Shown one piece after another: positions 22,401 through 34,105 of a stretch of DNA of 64,000 bases. How positions within the stretch are numbered: position 1 is the stretch's first letter; each line of letters starts with the position of its first letter. The DNA lies in NCBI RefSeq assembly GCF_001659605.2, contig NC_035162.2, positions 5,041,248-5,105,247 of the forward strand, read 5' to 3'. A program made the position numbers and the translations under genes. This DNA is from Manihot esculenta. Lineage: Eukaryota > Streptophyta > Magnoliopsida > Malpighiales > Euphorbiaceae. A model generated the notes under the pieces. It was not told the origin of the DNA, did not search any database, and saw only the letters and a list, made by a program, of their open reading frames with translations.

Positions 22401-24760
22401 TAGTATGATAGCCATTACATTAAAATTCAGTAGAAAAGTGATTATTTCAAAATATAAATAAATTAATAATTAAACTCTATAAATACTCTTTCACTAATTT
22501 TCAAAGTGTATAAAATTATTTTGAAAAGAATCAGCATTATATGAAACTGAATATTAGTCTTTTTGATTTGGGAAGAATCTGGCAATTCTTTTGATCAGGT
22601 CATTCATTGACAGGCTTAGGGGCAATTTCCAGTCCTTTTCATTATCTTTTTCTCTCCCTTATGCTCATGGGTGAGAGGATGAGAGAAAGAGATTTGTGTT
22701 AGATATTTGGGTGATGAGTGGTTCATATAACATTAACCCTTCTCCATGTGACTCTAACCCTACATTCTTTGGTCCATTGGCTTCCAATTCTATCAACCAA
22801 TTATTAATAAGGTGCCTCGGTTGTATTCTTATAATAAGAAAAATTATTAAAGGAGGATAATGGGTTTTGATTAGACATGGGAAATATTTAGACCAGAGGA
22901 CATGCCACTCCAATATTTTTATGGATTTTAGTTCCTATGTTCATGTCAAGTTAATGGGAAATCTGTTGAAGTGGAAAGAATCGGACTAGAAAAAGATGGA
23001 ATTTTGAAATCAGAGTCAATTAGCTAGTTGTGGATTTGATTGGTTGAAGTGAAATTATGACTTTTACCTCATTTTTTTAAATTAACAAGATGATTTATTA
23101 ATAGCTTCAATTTTAAAAATATTTATAAAAATTTTTGAGGTAATAAAATCATCCAATCAATTTAAAAGATATGAAAAAAGGGTGGATATATATATGATGT
23201 GATTAGATTCTTGCATGCCTTTTCCTTCGTCTTATGGATCATTGATACCACTACTTTAAATTAATTGCGTTCGTTCCTCATGCTTACGTAAAGCTATTTC
23301 TTTTTTAGATTAATCAGTAAATTTTCCTTTTTTTTGTTTATACTCTTGCTTCTTCTTTTTTTTACATATATAATTTTCCTTAAATAATTAATTTCTAGAT
23401 ATATATCCATTATGATCTCTTTTTTTGGCTTCATTCTTTTGACCTATCATTTTTTATAAATTTAGAATATTTTGTTCTCTTCATCGGAAAGTTGGTGTTT
23501 AAGTGTTGTTAGTTATTATGGATGCATTTCTCTCCATTGCTGGGGCGTAAGCCGAATTAAGTTTTATTCGTTTTAAACTTAAATTAAATATTAATAAATT
23601 TAAATTTGGCTCATTTAATAAATAAGTTTATACGAGTTGAATTTCTATCGAATTTAATCTCGAATAATTCACCAATAGTTTAATTTATTTTTATATGAGT
23701 TTTATTTAAAATTAAAGAATTTTAATTAAATAAATATATATTTTAATTGATTCGCAAATTTATAAAAAATGAACTCTAAATATTAACGATTTAAATTTTA
23801 CAAGTTTTAAAATCATAATTAAATTACATAAAGTTTATATATAATTTGAGTTTATTTTTTTTATAATATTAATCTCAACCTACTTTTAAATAGTAAATAA
23901 ATTCATGAGTTTTAATAAATTTAAAAATTAAGTTGAATCTAATAAAAATTTTATTGATTCAAATATCGAATAGCTGCGTTGTTCTAATACATCATCCAAC
24001 AAGAGATTCAATATTGAAAATTATTCATTAATTTGGGCTCATCGAAAAAGCTCATAAAATAAAAAGTTTAACAGTGGCTCACCAACCCAATTATATATTC
24101 AATACTATTTTTGTATACATAATTATAATATCAGAATAAAAAAGGTAAAATGTTGGTATGCCTTCTTACATTTATGAAGTAGCTTCTTTTTCTAAAAAAT
24201 AAAATTACTATGTACCTGAATTTTGGATATATATTTTTTTAGCTGATAAAAAATGTTTTATGTTATGATTTCAAAATTCGCATAAAAAATGAAATTTTTT
24301 ATTTTGTATTATGATAGATTTTAAACAACACATGAATTAAAATTTTGAAATTTTTAAAAAATTATATATATTTTTATTATAAGTGAAATTTTATTTTTAG
24401 TTTATGAATATAGATCATACTATCAAATCGCATTAATTTTTTTTTATTTTTTAATATTATGATTGAGAATATTTGTTATTAGTATTGTGTATTTATTTCA
24501 ATAATTATAAATGTATTATGATACAATTAAAAAAAAATGTATTATGATAAAAAATTTAAAAACAAGACATCTTTTTTAAAAGAATTTTTAAGTTCTTTTA
24601 TCGTTATGATTTCAATTGCCTTAATTTCCACCTAATTTGACGCATGAGAACAAGTGAAGGACATTCCCTAAAGAGCTCCTTAATTTCCTGGTAATCCAAG
24701 TTTACCAACTGATGGACGATCCATGCACGTTGCATATAAGAGAGGCTTCACTGGGAACCG
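19440..24760. other. Long AT-rich intergenic region upstream of the TCP gene
   Basis: About 5.3 kb with no supported gene: long runs of A/T, a few short open frames without resemblance to anything I know. Parts around 20.5-21.7 kb are less AT-rich and may hold regulatory DNA of the TCP gene, but no motif can be assigned with confidence. Confidence 0.4.
20212..20283. repeat. Tandem duplication, 36-bp unit
   Basis: The phrase ATCAATTCTATGAATCGAA..CATTATTAAT occurs twice head to tail, starting near 20217 and 20253, with only minor differences. Probably a local replication-slippage product. Confidence 0.7.
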
Positions 24761-24769
24761 ACCACTGGA

Positions 24770-25108
24770 TTAGAGGATAATGAGACCTGCGACGCTTAAC
24801 TTTTCAGCATCAGCAGACAACCATAAAGCTTGGCTTTTACATGCCGCATCAGAATCATTAACATTGAGCCAAAAAGAAAGAGCAGCATTAATTTTTCTGA
24901 AACTTGCATTGGTATATGAATCGGCAAAAGAAAGTGCACCACAGCTTTCTTTGATTAGCACCGATTCCAGATATTCCCAACGAGAGAAAATATCAGCAAC
25001 AGAAAAATGAATACATCCCTGTAGATTAGACCCCACCATCTTGCAAACTTTTTCGATAGGATCCAAGCTTCGATCTGCAATGAGTAAGTGAAAAAACTCG
25101 AAATTCAA
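24770..25108 (-). CDS. Unrecognised ORF, 112 residues
   Basis: An open frame in an island of higher sequence complexity between AT-rich flanks, with a balanced composition (Ser, Ala, Leu, a Trp every ~20 residues). No domain recognised. Neighbouring - strand frames at 25105-25332 and 25311-25556 are also open but not obviously joined by splice sites. The + strand is open too (24780-25010), so coding direction is uncertain. It may be a decayed gene or transposon fragment. Confidence 0.2.
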   Translation of the reverse strand: MNFEFFHLLIADRSLDPIEKVCKMVGSNLQGCIHFSVADIFSRWEYLESVLIKESCGALSFADSYTNASFRKINAALSFWLNVNDSDAACKSQALWLSADAEKLSVAGLIIL

Positions 25109-25599
25109 TCTGCCGCAAGAACACCCTTGCCAAAAAGAGAGCTTCCATTGTTTAATTTACAGAGAATAGCCACCCTTGGCAAAAAGAGAGCTTTTAACTG
25201 GATGTTCACCATTGGTATTAAATTTCTAAATACAGAGAAAGATAAAATTTTTATCATCTTCATATGATCAAATTTCATATATGACTTCCCCAAGATCGCA
25301 GCTTTCTTCTTCACCTTAAAACCCAATGCCAATACTGCACTGGGTATTGCCCAATAGGGTTCTTGTTCTTAGAATGTGGTTGTTGATCTAGCAATTTCAT
25401 TACCTTCATTCTAAACTTTTGCCAGAATATCGAGCTTATACTTATTAGGTGGAAATATTTTTTTTCACATATAAAAAAGAAGGGACTCGAAATCACTGAT
25501 TCAACAAAAAGCTCATTGCAATTCTGGCATAAAAGGTGTTTGAACAGACGGCACATGGGTACTTTCTACTGGACGCGATCAGCGCTGGGTTCTCAAGGA

Positions 25600-27560
25600 G
25601 CACTGTGGACTGATTGAGCAAACTCATTAAACTATCAGCGATCTGAAGCCGGAAGCATTATGTGCCAGAGCCTGTCAAGGAACCCGTATAAAATTGGCAA
25701 ATTTCATAAGTAGAATTTGCCATAATTTTAAAATGTACTGCATGTTTTGATTGATGGTGACTCGATACCGGCTAGACTTTCCCATCAAATTGTGTTTGTT
25801 TTCCAGAGAAGCAGGGCCTGGGATTGGGAAGCCATTCTCTTGAGCCTTTGTCACTCGTTGGGCCCTTGTTTTTGGGCCTTAATACTGTATATTCTCTAAT
25901 TATGTGTGAGATTTATATGCTCTCGGTCCAACTTCCAACTCATTACTGTTTTTTAATATATCATGTAATTATTAATAAAAAAATGATGAAAATGTTTAAT
26001 ATAAATTGTTAAATAGTAGATTTATATAAAAAATAATAAAAAAAAAATTTTAATGTGTATTTAAGGAGTAGGATGCATTGCATTTGCATGTGAGAAGACT
26101 GAGCGGCACCATACATACTCCAGTCTCCAGCTATCTCTCACCGTATGGTCCCGACCATACTCATTCTCATGCTCCCTCCCCACCAAACCCTTCATCTCCC
26201 CCCATCGTGCCTATTCCCACACCTACATCTGTCCATGATTGTGGGCCACCTCTCTCCTCACTTTCTAGACCTACTCATTCTATTTTTAATATCTACAAAA
26301 CTCACAAGTTTTGATTCGATTTTAATATGTGATTCTATTTTTTTTTTTTTAAATCAATCTCATATTTACCAACTATACTCTAATTATTTTGAGCAGATTC
26401 TAGGTCAAATTAATATATTTATTTTGATAGAAAATATAGAGTGAAATCTGAATCTCCAAGTGATTTACGTATATTTTTAATCACTGATCTAAAACGCATT
26501 AAATTAAATTAATTGATTTAATAACTTTTTTCCTATTATTTTTTTCTTAGTATCCTTTAAAATAAGAGATATTTAGAAAAAAAAAAAAATCAAAGAGACA
26601 AATGAGGAGGTGAGTAGGACCCGTGGATTAGGAGGTGCACGTGGGCATGACAAAGCTGTCATTTGACGAATCAAAGCATTTTGTCTGATCCAAGAAAAAG
26701 AGATGGGAGATGAGGAGTTGATTTGGGATTGATCACTGATAAAAAGGAAGCACATAACGTAAGCTTGGCCACATCTGACCCACACTCCCATAAATTATTA
26801 GTAACACAAAGGTGCGTTTGGTACCAATAATAAAATAGAGGGAAAATATATTGATTAATTTTAATTTAATAATATTAAAATAAATTTTGAATTGAATTAA
26901 TAAAAAAGTGAAAAATTTAACGGAAGACTTTTCCCCCTTAGTCAGAATGCATGTCTAGAATATAAAAATGAAGATGACCATTTTCCATTCCCACTTTTGC
27001 TATCTACATTTATGTAAAAACCAATGTGACCCCCACCCACAATCGTCACACACATTACACGTGTATGTGTCCCACCTTAAGTTCGGTGGCCACCACTCCT
27101 GTCCTGCGTTCTGCATCCCTTTCTTAAACTAAAATAAAATCACACTACTAAAATATAACACCATATAATTGGATATTTTTTTTTTTAGTTCTGGTAGTTT
27201 TTTTGTAGAAATTCAATAAGCTCAATAATAAATAATAAGTTATAAAAAAAAACTACATAATAAGAGATAGTAGCATACGAAATAAAACTAATAGCAATTT
27301 TTTAAAAAAATCCCTAATTCTCTTTATTGTAAAAGTTGAAAAACGAATCATACTTTTAATTAGTGAAATAGTGTAAACACACCCATTTCAAATTTAAAAA
27401 TATAAATCTGACTTTTAAAAATTAATTATTCATGTTATAATATTAATGATTTTATAAAACATGACAACCATTTACAATACAATTCAATGTTGAGCTTATT
27501 TGCAGTTCAGGTGGTTTAAATTAAATTAAGAATTCAAATAAAGTAAAATTCATTAATTTT
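25600..27560. other. Intergenic DNA
   Basis: No supported gene. Contains poly-A/T runs and low-complexity proline-rich frames (26078-26444) that lack gene features. Confidence 0.4.
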
Positions 27561-27566
27561 TTTAAA

Positions 27567-28275
27567 AGGATTTACTAGTTAGTTCCTGAATATTATTATT
27601 ATTAACAAGTCAGTCTTGTATTTTCAGAAATCTATTGAAATGTTCTTATCTTTTCTCTCCATCAACGAAACAGTCATTTCGTTTTCTTTTCCGTTAAAAA
27701 TAAATGAGGGATGAAAGAGAAAATTTTTAAAACTCAACTTTGCTCTTAAATAAAATCTCTTATTTAGCCTATGGATATTGTCATTATTAACAAATCAGTC
27801 CCTACATTTTAAGAAATATATTAAAACGCACTTATTTTTATTCAGATCTATTAAAACATCCTTATCTTTTCTCAAATCTATTAAAATATCTTTATCATTT
27901 ATTTCCATCAATGAAATAGTCTCTCCTCCTCCTCCTCCTTCTCTTCAAAAAAGAAGAAGAAAAAGAAAAAGCAAAAGAAGATGAAAGAAGAAAAAAGAAG
28001 GAGAAGAAAAAAGAAGGAGAAGGAGAAGAAGATGATGATAATGAATAAGAAGAAGAATCGTCTCCTTCTCCTCCTCCTTAAAGAAGAAAAAGGAGAAGGA
28101 GGAGGAGAAGAGGGAGGGTAATTTGGTCTTTTGCTATATTTTTAACGGCATAAATAGATAGAAGGACTATTTCATTAACGGAGAGAAAAGATAAGAACGT
28201 TTTAATAGATTTTTAAAAATATAGGGACTAACTTGTTAATAATGGCAATACTCAATGAATAAATTATAAATCTCC
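27567..28275. mobile_element. Inverted-terminal-repeat element with internal GAA/CTT tract
   Basis: The left end (27568-27670) and right end (28160-28275) are imperfect inverted repeats of about 100 bp sharing ATTATTAACAAGT, TTCTTATCTTTTCTCTCC and related words. A second copy of the left-end sequence occurs at 27775-27930 (CATTATTAACAAATCAGTCCCTAC), so the left arm is duplicated. Between the arms is a long purine/pyrimidine tract of GAA and CTC units (27925-28110). No transposase. The TAGTCCCT-type end relates it to the elements at 32439 and 57872. Target duplication not found. Confidence 0.6.
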
Positions 28276-29723
28276 TTTTTTTATGTAAAAAAATTAATCA
28301 TTAAATTTAACTAATTTGAAATGAATTCTAATTGTAAGAAATCCTAGAGGATTCATTACAATTTCTTTTTTCCTTAAACTGAATCTTGGTCACATTTAGT
28401 TATTGATGTTGGAATTTAATCAAATTAAACGTAGCGGAAGTAATAGAAAAATAAAAATTTTCTCCAACATGGATCACGTTTAAAGAAAAAAAAACAATAA
28501 TAATTGATGACTATTGGGTCTTGGATACCGGACTATGACTGAGCTCACATTAGAAGGTCAGACTGTAACCCCATTAAAGTCCAATAAACAGGTTTGTCCT
28601 CCAGTACGTAACGCAGGCTTCGCTTGGACAGAGTAGACATGGCAGGAATCAGGCCAAGTGAAAGAGGTTCAGCCCAATCGACTTGATAAATTCATGGGGT
28701 AATAGACCCATAAACATCCGGGATCATATCAACATGGTACCAAAGGGAATTAAATGGCCACCTGAAGATAGAAAAAGACACAGTACGTCCCTACATACGA
28801 CCCCTCGTGACAATGACATGATGTACAGGTGCAGGACAGCGGTTATGCGTCACTAGAGGACAAAAGAAAAAAGAATAAAAGAAGAAAGAAGAAAGGCACG
28901 AGTCATCCAGACCATCCTTACCAAAATACACCTTGAACCTATCCTCTATTGGGTTTCAGTACATCAATTGGCGTCGTCTATGGGAATGAAGGAAGCCTAT
29001 TTGTCACCAGAGGTCTCATTCTCATCACACCCTTTGAGATTCACATGGCAATCATAGCGAAAACTATATCGGAAACATTCCAAACGATATGGGCTCTGCT
29101 CAAGAAGAACCATAGTTCTCATTCTCCAGCCCTACCATCCCACTGAATCAACCACCCGCATTGTTTAACCCTTTGCTAAGCTCGACAGGTACCATTCCTC
29201 GAACCACCCTATCTGATCAAGAGCTGCAAAACATGGCCCTCCAGCTCCAAAACACTGCTTACTGGCTAGACTAGATGTTGCATCAGAAGGGACTCAACAC
29301 CCCATTGAGCATACCATCAGTAACTGAAGGGTTCAACATTAATGAGCTCCAACCCACATTAAATCACCAAGCCCCTCAGCAAAGCAGTAGGAGAATGGGT
29401 GATGGAGATGGAGAAGCCAGCAGAAAGAATGAGCCCTTGGTCAGAGTAACAGGCTGAGTAGTAAGGGAGCTTATCGAGAACAACAGGGCTGAAAGCTACA
29501 CTTTTGAGCTAGCAGAAAGGTTAGAGAGTGAAAGAATTAGAGAGAAACTACTACTTGGAGAAAAGGCCAAGGAGAGAAAAAGTAGATGTAGATCAAAAAC
29601 TAAAGAGGCAAAAAGAGCAACTGCTAGCAGAGCTGAGGGCACGAGACAACAACAGCCCTCCTACTACCAACTTCATCCTCATTTGTGAGATGGGTATAAT
29701 AGGAAACAATCCACAAGAAATTC

Positions 29724-30762
29724 ATGGTGCCGATAATGACAACGTATGATGGAACGAGGAACCCTCGGGAACACGTCTTGAACTATAAGATATTCATAGA
29801 GCTGCAGACCCATTCAAATTTCTTGATGTGCAAGGTCTTTCCCATCACTCTTACTGGATCGGCCCGGGCGTGATTCAACAGCTTGGAATTAAGAAGAATT
29901 AAGAAGTATTAAGAGCTTCATGGACCTGGCCGGCGTGTTCATCAACAGGTTTATTGCTGGAGTCCCGACTAAAAGGAAAACAAGCTATTTAAAGACGGTC
30001 CGGCAGAGGAGAAACAAGTCCTTAAGAGAGTATATAGCCAGGTTCAACTTGGAGGCTTTGCAAATACGAAAGCTTGATGAGGCAAGAGCCATCGAGACCA
30101 TGCAGAAGGGCACCACATCCCTAGAGTTCTTTGGACTGCTGTGCAGGAAGCCGCCTACTACCTTGGTGGAGCTGATGAAAAGAGTGAAAAAGTATATAAG
30201 GCAGGATGACGCCTTAACCACTAGCAGATTCGCCAAGAAAGCAGGAGACATAGGAAAGGATGGAGAGGATAAGCGATCAGACAGACTGAAAAGGAGGCAG
30301 GATCAAGGGCCTGAAGCGTTGAACAGACACCGGTGGGAGAGGAATGAGCAGAGACCCTATCAACCTCAGATTCCCGAGGTGATCACTTCCCTGAATGTGT
30401 CACGAGCCGAGGTGCTCGTGGCAGTCCAAGACAAAGACTTCATACAGTGGCCCAAGCCGATGAAGGCAGAAGCAAACAGGAGAGACTTGGATAAGTATTG
30501 CCAGTATCTCCGGACTCATGGCCACGATATAAATGATTGTTACCAGTTAATAAATAAGATAGAGAGACACATTAAGAGGGGACACCTTAGAAATTTTATG
30601 AAAAAGCCAGAGGGCCATAGACCCGAGCATAATGTAATGGAGGAAAAGCCCAGGAGACAAATAGGGGGACCAATGAATAACGGCTCCAATAGGATAATCA
30701 ACATGATCGTAAGAGGGACTAGAGGGAAAAAAATAAGCAGGAATGGAGAGGGAAGCAGCTAA
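29724..30762 (+). pseudogene. Gag polyprotein of Tat-type element, interrupted
   Basis: Retrotransposon Gag (capsid) homology starts at about 29724 (..YDGTRNPREHVLNYK) and runs to 30762. A TGG-to-TGA change in the ARAW motif near 29870 breaks the frame; from 29920 there is an uninterrupted 280-residue stretch including KSLREYIARFNLEAL, PPTTLVELMKRVKKYIRQD and the Cys/His motif KYCQYLRTHGHDINDCYQL. These are standard for plant Tat/Athila-like Gag. Not expected to be functional. Confidence 0.85.
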
Positions 30763-30970
30763 AGTAATGTAGATTGTGGAGCATTCCCCAGTGACTCTCT
30801 CTTTCTTTTCGGAGGATGCTCAAGGGTGCAGATGCCTTATGATGATGCCTTAATCATATAAGTCGTCATCCATAACTTCTGAATTCGAAATATTCTAGTG
30901 GACGAGTGCAGCAAGATGAATTTACTGCCCTACCAAATCTTCCAACAAATAAACATACTCGAAGAATAGC
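30763..30970 (+). pseudogene. Protease start of Tat-type element, inactive
   Basis: Downstream of Gag the frame reads ..VTLSFSSEDAQGVQMPYDDALI.., then, after stops, ILVDECSKMNLLPYQIF, the counterpart of the VDTGSS active-site block. The catalytic Asp is present but TGS is lost (ECS), and at least two stops interrupt it. Homology ends at a local tandem duplication. Confidence 0.6.
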
Positions 30971-31069
30971 TGGTAAGGGACCAAGTTTCAATAAAGGGGA
31001 TAGGTTCCAATAAATGAACATACTCGAAGAATTGCGGGTAAGGGACCAAGCTCCAGTAAAGGGGAGAGG
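30940..31069. repeat. Tandem duplication, ~65-bp unit, at the break point of the gypsy remnant
   Basis: Two head-to-tail copies (30940-31004 and 31005-31069) sharing AACATACTCGAAGAAT, GGTAAGGGACCAAG and TAAAGGGGA with a few substitutions. Confidence 0.8.
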
Positions 31070-31639
31070 GAAACTCCAATAGACTTTTTCAAAATTATGA
31101 AAAATAAATCAATCATTCGTCCAAACATATTAGACTTTTCAAAATTCATCCCTAACCATTCATTATGCAAATAAATCAAACCATCCATTATGCAAATAAA
31201 TCATATTAAATGCATATAAATTAATTATTAATGTATTTCATATTTATTATTAAATTTGTGTGCTAAAATTAAAAATTAAACAATTTAATATTTTAATTTT
31301 AGTATTAACGAAAAATAATTTATGAATAAAATAATTTTATTCAGACTTCTAATTATATTTAAAAATTAATTTTAATAATAAATTATAAAATTAAATTTAA
31401 TGTTATTAATTTTCAAATTTAATTTAATAAATAAAATAATTTTATTCATATTTCTAATCAAATTAGAAAATACACTAAAATTAATTCTAATTACTGTGAA
31501 AATAATTAAATGGTCCAAATCAATAAAATATTTTTTAAATTAAATAGCCATTTAATTTAAAGACTGAAAATATTTTTTAAAATTTATTTTCTGCCTAAAA
31601 GGATCACTTTGAAAGTTTTTACAATTGGCAGGGACGAAA

Positions 31640-32110
31640 TCATAATTTGGCAAACTCATCTTCTTCCCCAGAAGCCCTAGCCGCCGCATGAAGGTTTCTG
31701 CACATCCGTCGATCAGTCCAGCTTCAACCGCAGCCAGCCCGACGCGCAAATATTGCACGTCTACCCGTCCATCGCCATCGAGCTCGTTGCCCAGAAGATC
31801 GCGCAATGGCGAGCTCGAAACAGCACCGGCGAGCTCGCGATTCGCAGAAATCGCGAGGAGCCGAGACACATCTCGGCTTCGAAGCCCCCGGCGGCCCACC
31901 GGACGAATATTCGGCCGCTCAAGTCGCCAGCGCGAGACGCTGGAGAAGACGCAACGCTTGCGCTCCCCGGCCAGCCTGCTCTGACAGCGGCAGTCCACAA
32001 TTGAAAATCGGGATTCCCATTTTCTTCGTTTCCGATAGCGGAGAGGACAACTAGCCAATGCTCAGCCAGCACCATTCCTCAGCCGCACCATCACCAGGCG
32101 TCACCGGCGA
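31640..32110. other. GC-rich block of unknown origin
   Basis: A sharply bounded, CpG-rich island inside AT-rich DNA. Several frames are open on both strands (for example 31552-32058 on - and 31806-32054 on +), all Arg/Ser/Pro-rich, with no recognised domain. It may be part of a degraded LTR or an old gene fragment; I see no splice or domain evidence for a gene. Confidence 0.4.
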
Positions 32111-32438
32111 CCATCACACGGCAATTGTTCATGGCGACGCGTGCTGCGTCGTGGTCATCTGAGTTCACGATGACTGTTCATCGTAAATCCAGAATCCAAC
32201 TTTCAATTTCCTTTTTTTTTATTTTTTTAAAATTAATTTAATAAAAAATTAAACTATTTTAATTTCTACATTAAAAATAATTTCAGAACTATAAATCTGA
32301 AAAGATTTTGAAGAACATCAAATTTTATTAACACACAAAAATTAATCTAATTAATCAAATAATAAATATAATTTTTTATTATATTTTAATTATTTAAACA
32401 GAATTTTTATATTATTATTAAAATTTAAATAAATTAAA

Positions 32439-32620
32439 GGGTAAACTGTAATTTAGTCCCTCTAATTTAGTGAAATATAACATTTCATCCCTCTGTTTTA
32501 AAAAATCTTCAATTTAGTCACTGTGATTTTTAAAAACTATGCCATTAGTCCCTCCCGTTAGATTTTCAGTTAAATTACCATTAATTTTAGTTAAAAAGAC
32601 TAAAATATCCATTCTCTCTC
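32439..32620 (+). repeat. Left terminal inverted repeat of Pack-MULE
   Basis: Pairs with 33915-34096 as reverse complement with few mismatches; carries the TTTAGTCCCTC-type motifs. Confidence 0.9.
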
Positions 32621-32965
32621 CTTCTCCTTCCTCTTCCTCCTCTTCTTCTTCTTCTCCTTCCCGATCTCCTTCTTTTTCTCTTTTCCGATCTCCTTCTTCT
32701 TCTTCTCCTTCCCGATCTTCTCCTTCCCGATCTCCTCCTTCTTCTTCTTCTTCTTCTTCTTCTTCTTCTTCTTCTTCTTCTTCTTCTCTTTTCCGATCTC
32801 CTTCTTCTTCTTCTTCTTCTTCTTCTTATCTTTTTCGATCTCCTTCTTTTTCTTCCTCTTCTTCTTCTCCTTCCCGATCTCCTTCTCCTTCTTCTTCTTC
32901 TTCTTCTTCTCTTTTCCGATCTCCTTCTTCTTCTTCTTTTTCTTCTCTTTTCCGATCTCCTTTCT
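32610..32965. repeat. TTC/TCC tract with interspersed CCGATCTCC motif
   Basis: Nearly pure pyrimidine on the + strand: runs of TTC broken at intervals by TTTTCCGATCTCC. It yields a long Ser-rich frame on + and a Lys/Glu-rich frame on -, both artefacts of the repeat. Confidence 0.9.
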
Positions 32966-33078
32966 TCTTAAGTTCCTTTGTGATGAATTACTCAACTCTG
33001 CTCTTGTTTGTCAGCACCTTGAGCAGTGCGTGGAAACTACAACTGAATTGCAGCAGAAATTACAGTCATTATCAGTGC
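32965..33078 (+). pseudogene. Captured gene fragment resembling a WHIM1/DDT chromatin-protein motif
   Basis: In one frame the + strand reads LKFLCDELLNSALV followed by a Glu/Gln-rich helix (LEQCVETTTELQQKLQS). FLCDELL with a following helix is the pattern of the WHIM1 motif in DDT-domain chromatin proteins; the window's own DDT gene has the comparable LLNFLCDEALNTK. The frame enters directly from the TTC tract and ends at the junction with the PP2C piece, so only a fragment was captured. Donor gene unknown. Confidence 0.45.
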
Positions 33079-33082
33079 ACAC

Positions 33083-33272
33083 CATCTCCCAAATGGCCAT
33101 CATAGATAGCAAAAAGCCCCAATTCATGTCCTTGAATCTCCACCAACTTAGCGACATGATAATCCTCCATGGGATGATTAGCTTTCCCTTTTATTAGGCT
33201 GAAACCATACTTGATTAAACCCTCATGACTTTTACCCTTTCCAGAGCTTGATGATGCTCGTCCTCCCACAAG
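33083..33272 (-). pseudogene. Captured protein phosphatase 2C exon fragment
   Basis: The - strand reads (V)GGRASSSSGKGKSHEGLIKYG, then SLIKGKANHPMEDYHVAKLVE and ELGLFAIYDGHLGD, the N-terminal catalytic start of plant clade PP2C phosphatases; the metal-binding MEDYH and DGH motifs are intact. An intron acceptor (CAATGTAG) precedes the exon at 33273, and the following ~600 bp look like intron or leader of the donor gene. Homology stops after GDG, where a stop codon follows. The catalytic domain is far from complete, so no phosphatase can be made. Confidence 0.85.
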
Positions 33273-33914
33273 CTACATTGAAAATTATCTCAATTTATAT
33301 TTTACACAGCATAGAGGTACATAGGGGTATGAAGAACAGCAACAATTTTCCAACAACAAGTTTCCAACTTCTAAGTCCATAAAATTACTAAGATAAAAGC
33401 AGAGGAGCAGTAAAAGAGAAATGATAGCTCCATATAGTTTAAACTTCTGAGTACAAACAATATTCATGAGATCACAGAACTCATCCCTTCACAGCAACAC
33501 TCGATATGAATGATTACTTCAATCCCCAAGTAGATAAACTAAATTTTGTCCAATAGAATCCCACAAATTAACCACTAAAAAAAGCAGAAGTCTGCAGAAT
33601 TTCTCTAGCCACCTTTTTCAGAAACATTTTTAACAGAACCATACCGTAGAGGAAATTATTATCTATACCTTAGAGTAGGAAGCACCAAAACATCAGAAAC
33701 TATCCATGGGATCAAAACTACGTACACCACCTCCAATCCAAATTCCAGACTAAACCATCCACCTTAAATCCACAATCTGCAATACCAAAATCCAAACACG
33801 ATGATATAAAGAAAACATGAGCACACAAAAACCTTACAAAAGAATATTTTCTAAAACCTTAGAGAGTAACAGAGCACCAAAAGGAATGAAAACAAGAACC
33901 GGGTATTGAAAAAT

Positions 33915-34096
33915 GAGAGAGAATGGGTATTTTAGTCTTTTTAACTAAAATTAACGGTGATTTAACTGAAAATCTAACGGGAGGGACTAATGGCATAGTT
34001 TTTAAAAATTACAGTGACTAAATTGAAGATTTTTTAAAACAGAGGGACGAAATGTTATATTTCACTAAACCAGAGGGACTAAATTACAGTTTACCC
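33915..34096 (-). repeat. Right terminal inverted repeat of Pack-MULE
   Basis: Reverse complement of 32439-32620; ends ..CAGTTTACCC, followed by the TAAATTAAA duplication. Confidence 0.9.
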
Positions 34097-34105
34097 TAAA
34101 TTAAA

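Larger units (their letters stand above)
28500..31075 (+). mobile_element. Truncated Ty3/gypsy retrotransposon (Tat-type), decayed
   Basis: A probable 5' LTR tail (about 28500-28965), then a TTGGCGTCGTCTATGGGAA motif at 28967-28985, which resembles the primer-site region that follows the LTR of Tat/Ogre-like elements, then a gag region with stops and the start of a protease. The element stops near 30.97 kb with no reverse transcriptase, integrase or 3' LTR. The outer 5' border is uncertain; the phrase TGTTGGAATT at 28408 could be an LTR start of this or another element. Confidence 0.75.
32439..34096. mobile_element. Pack-MULE: non-autonomous Mutator-like element carrying host gene fragments
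   Basis: Terminal inverted repeats of about 182 bp (32439-32620 and 33915-34096) starting GGGTAAACTGTAATTTAGTCC, with a perfect 9-bp target duplication TAAATTAAA (32430-32438 and 34097-34105), the Mutator hallmark. No transposase. Inside are a long TTC-rich tract, a fragment resembling a WHIM/DDT chromatin-protein motif on +, and a protein phosphatase 2C exon with adjoining intron on -. Carriage of host gene pieces within MULE ends defines a Pack-MULE. The ends are well matched, so the insertion is not ancient. Confidence 0.9.

Noticed and set aside
26078..26444. Proline-rich overlapping ORFs
   Set aside because: Low-complexity, no splice or domain evidence, overlapping frames both open because of composition.
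32539..33105. 188-residue Ser-rich ORF (+) and 131-residue Lys/Glu-rich ORF (-)
   Set aside because: Translations of the TTC tract inside the Pack-MULE; no independent evidence of coding.
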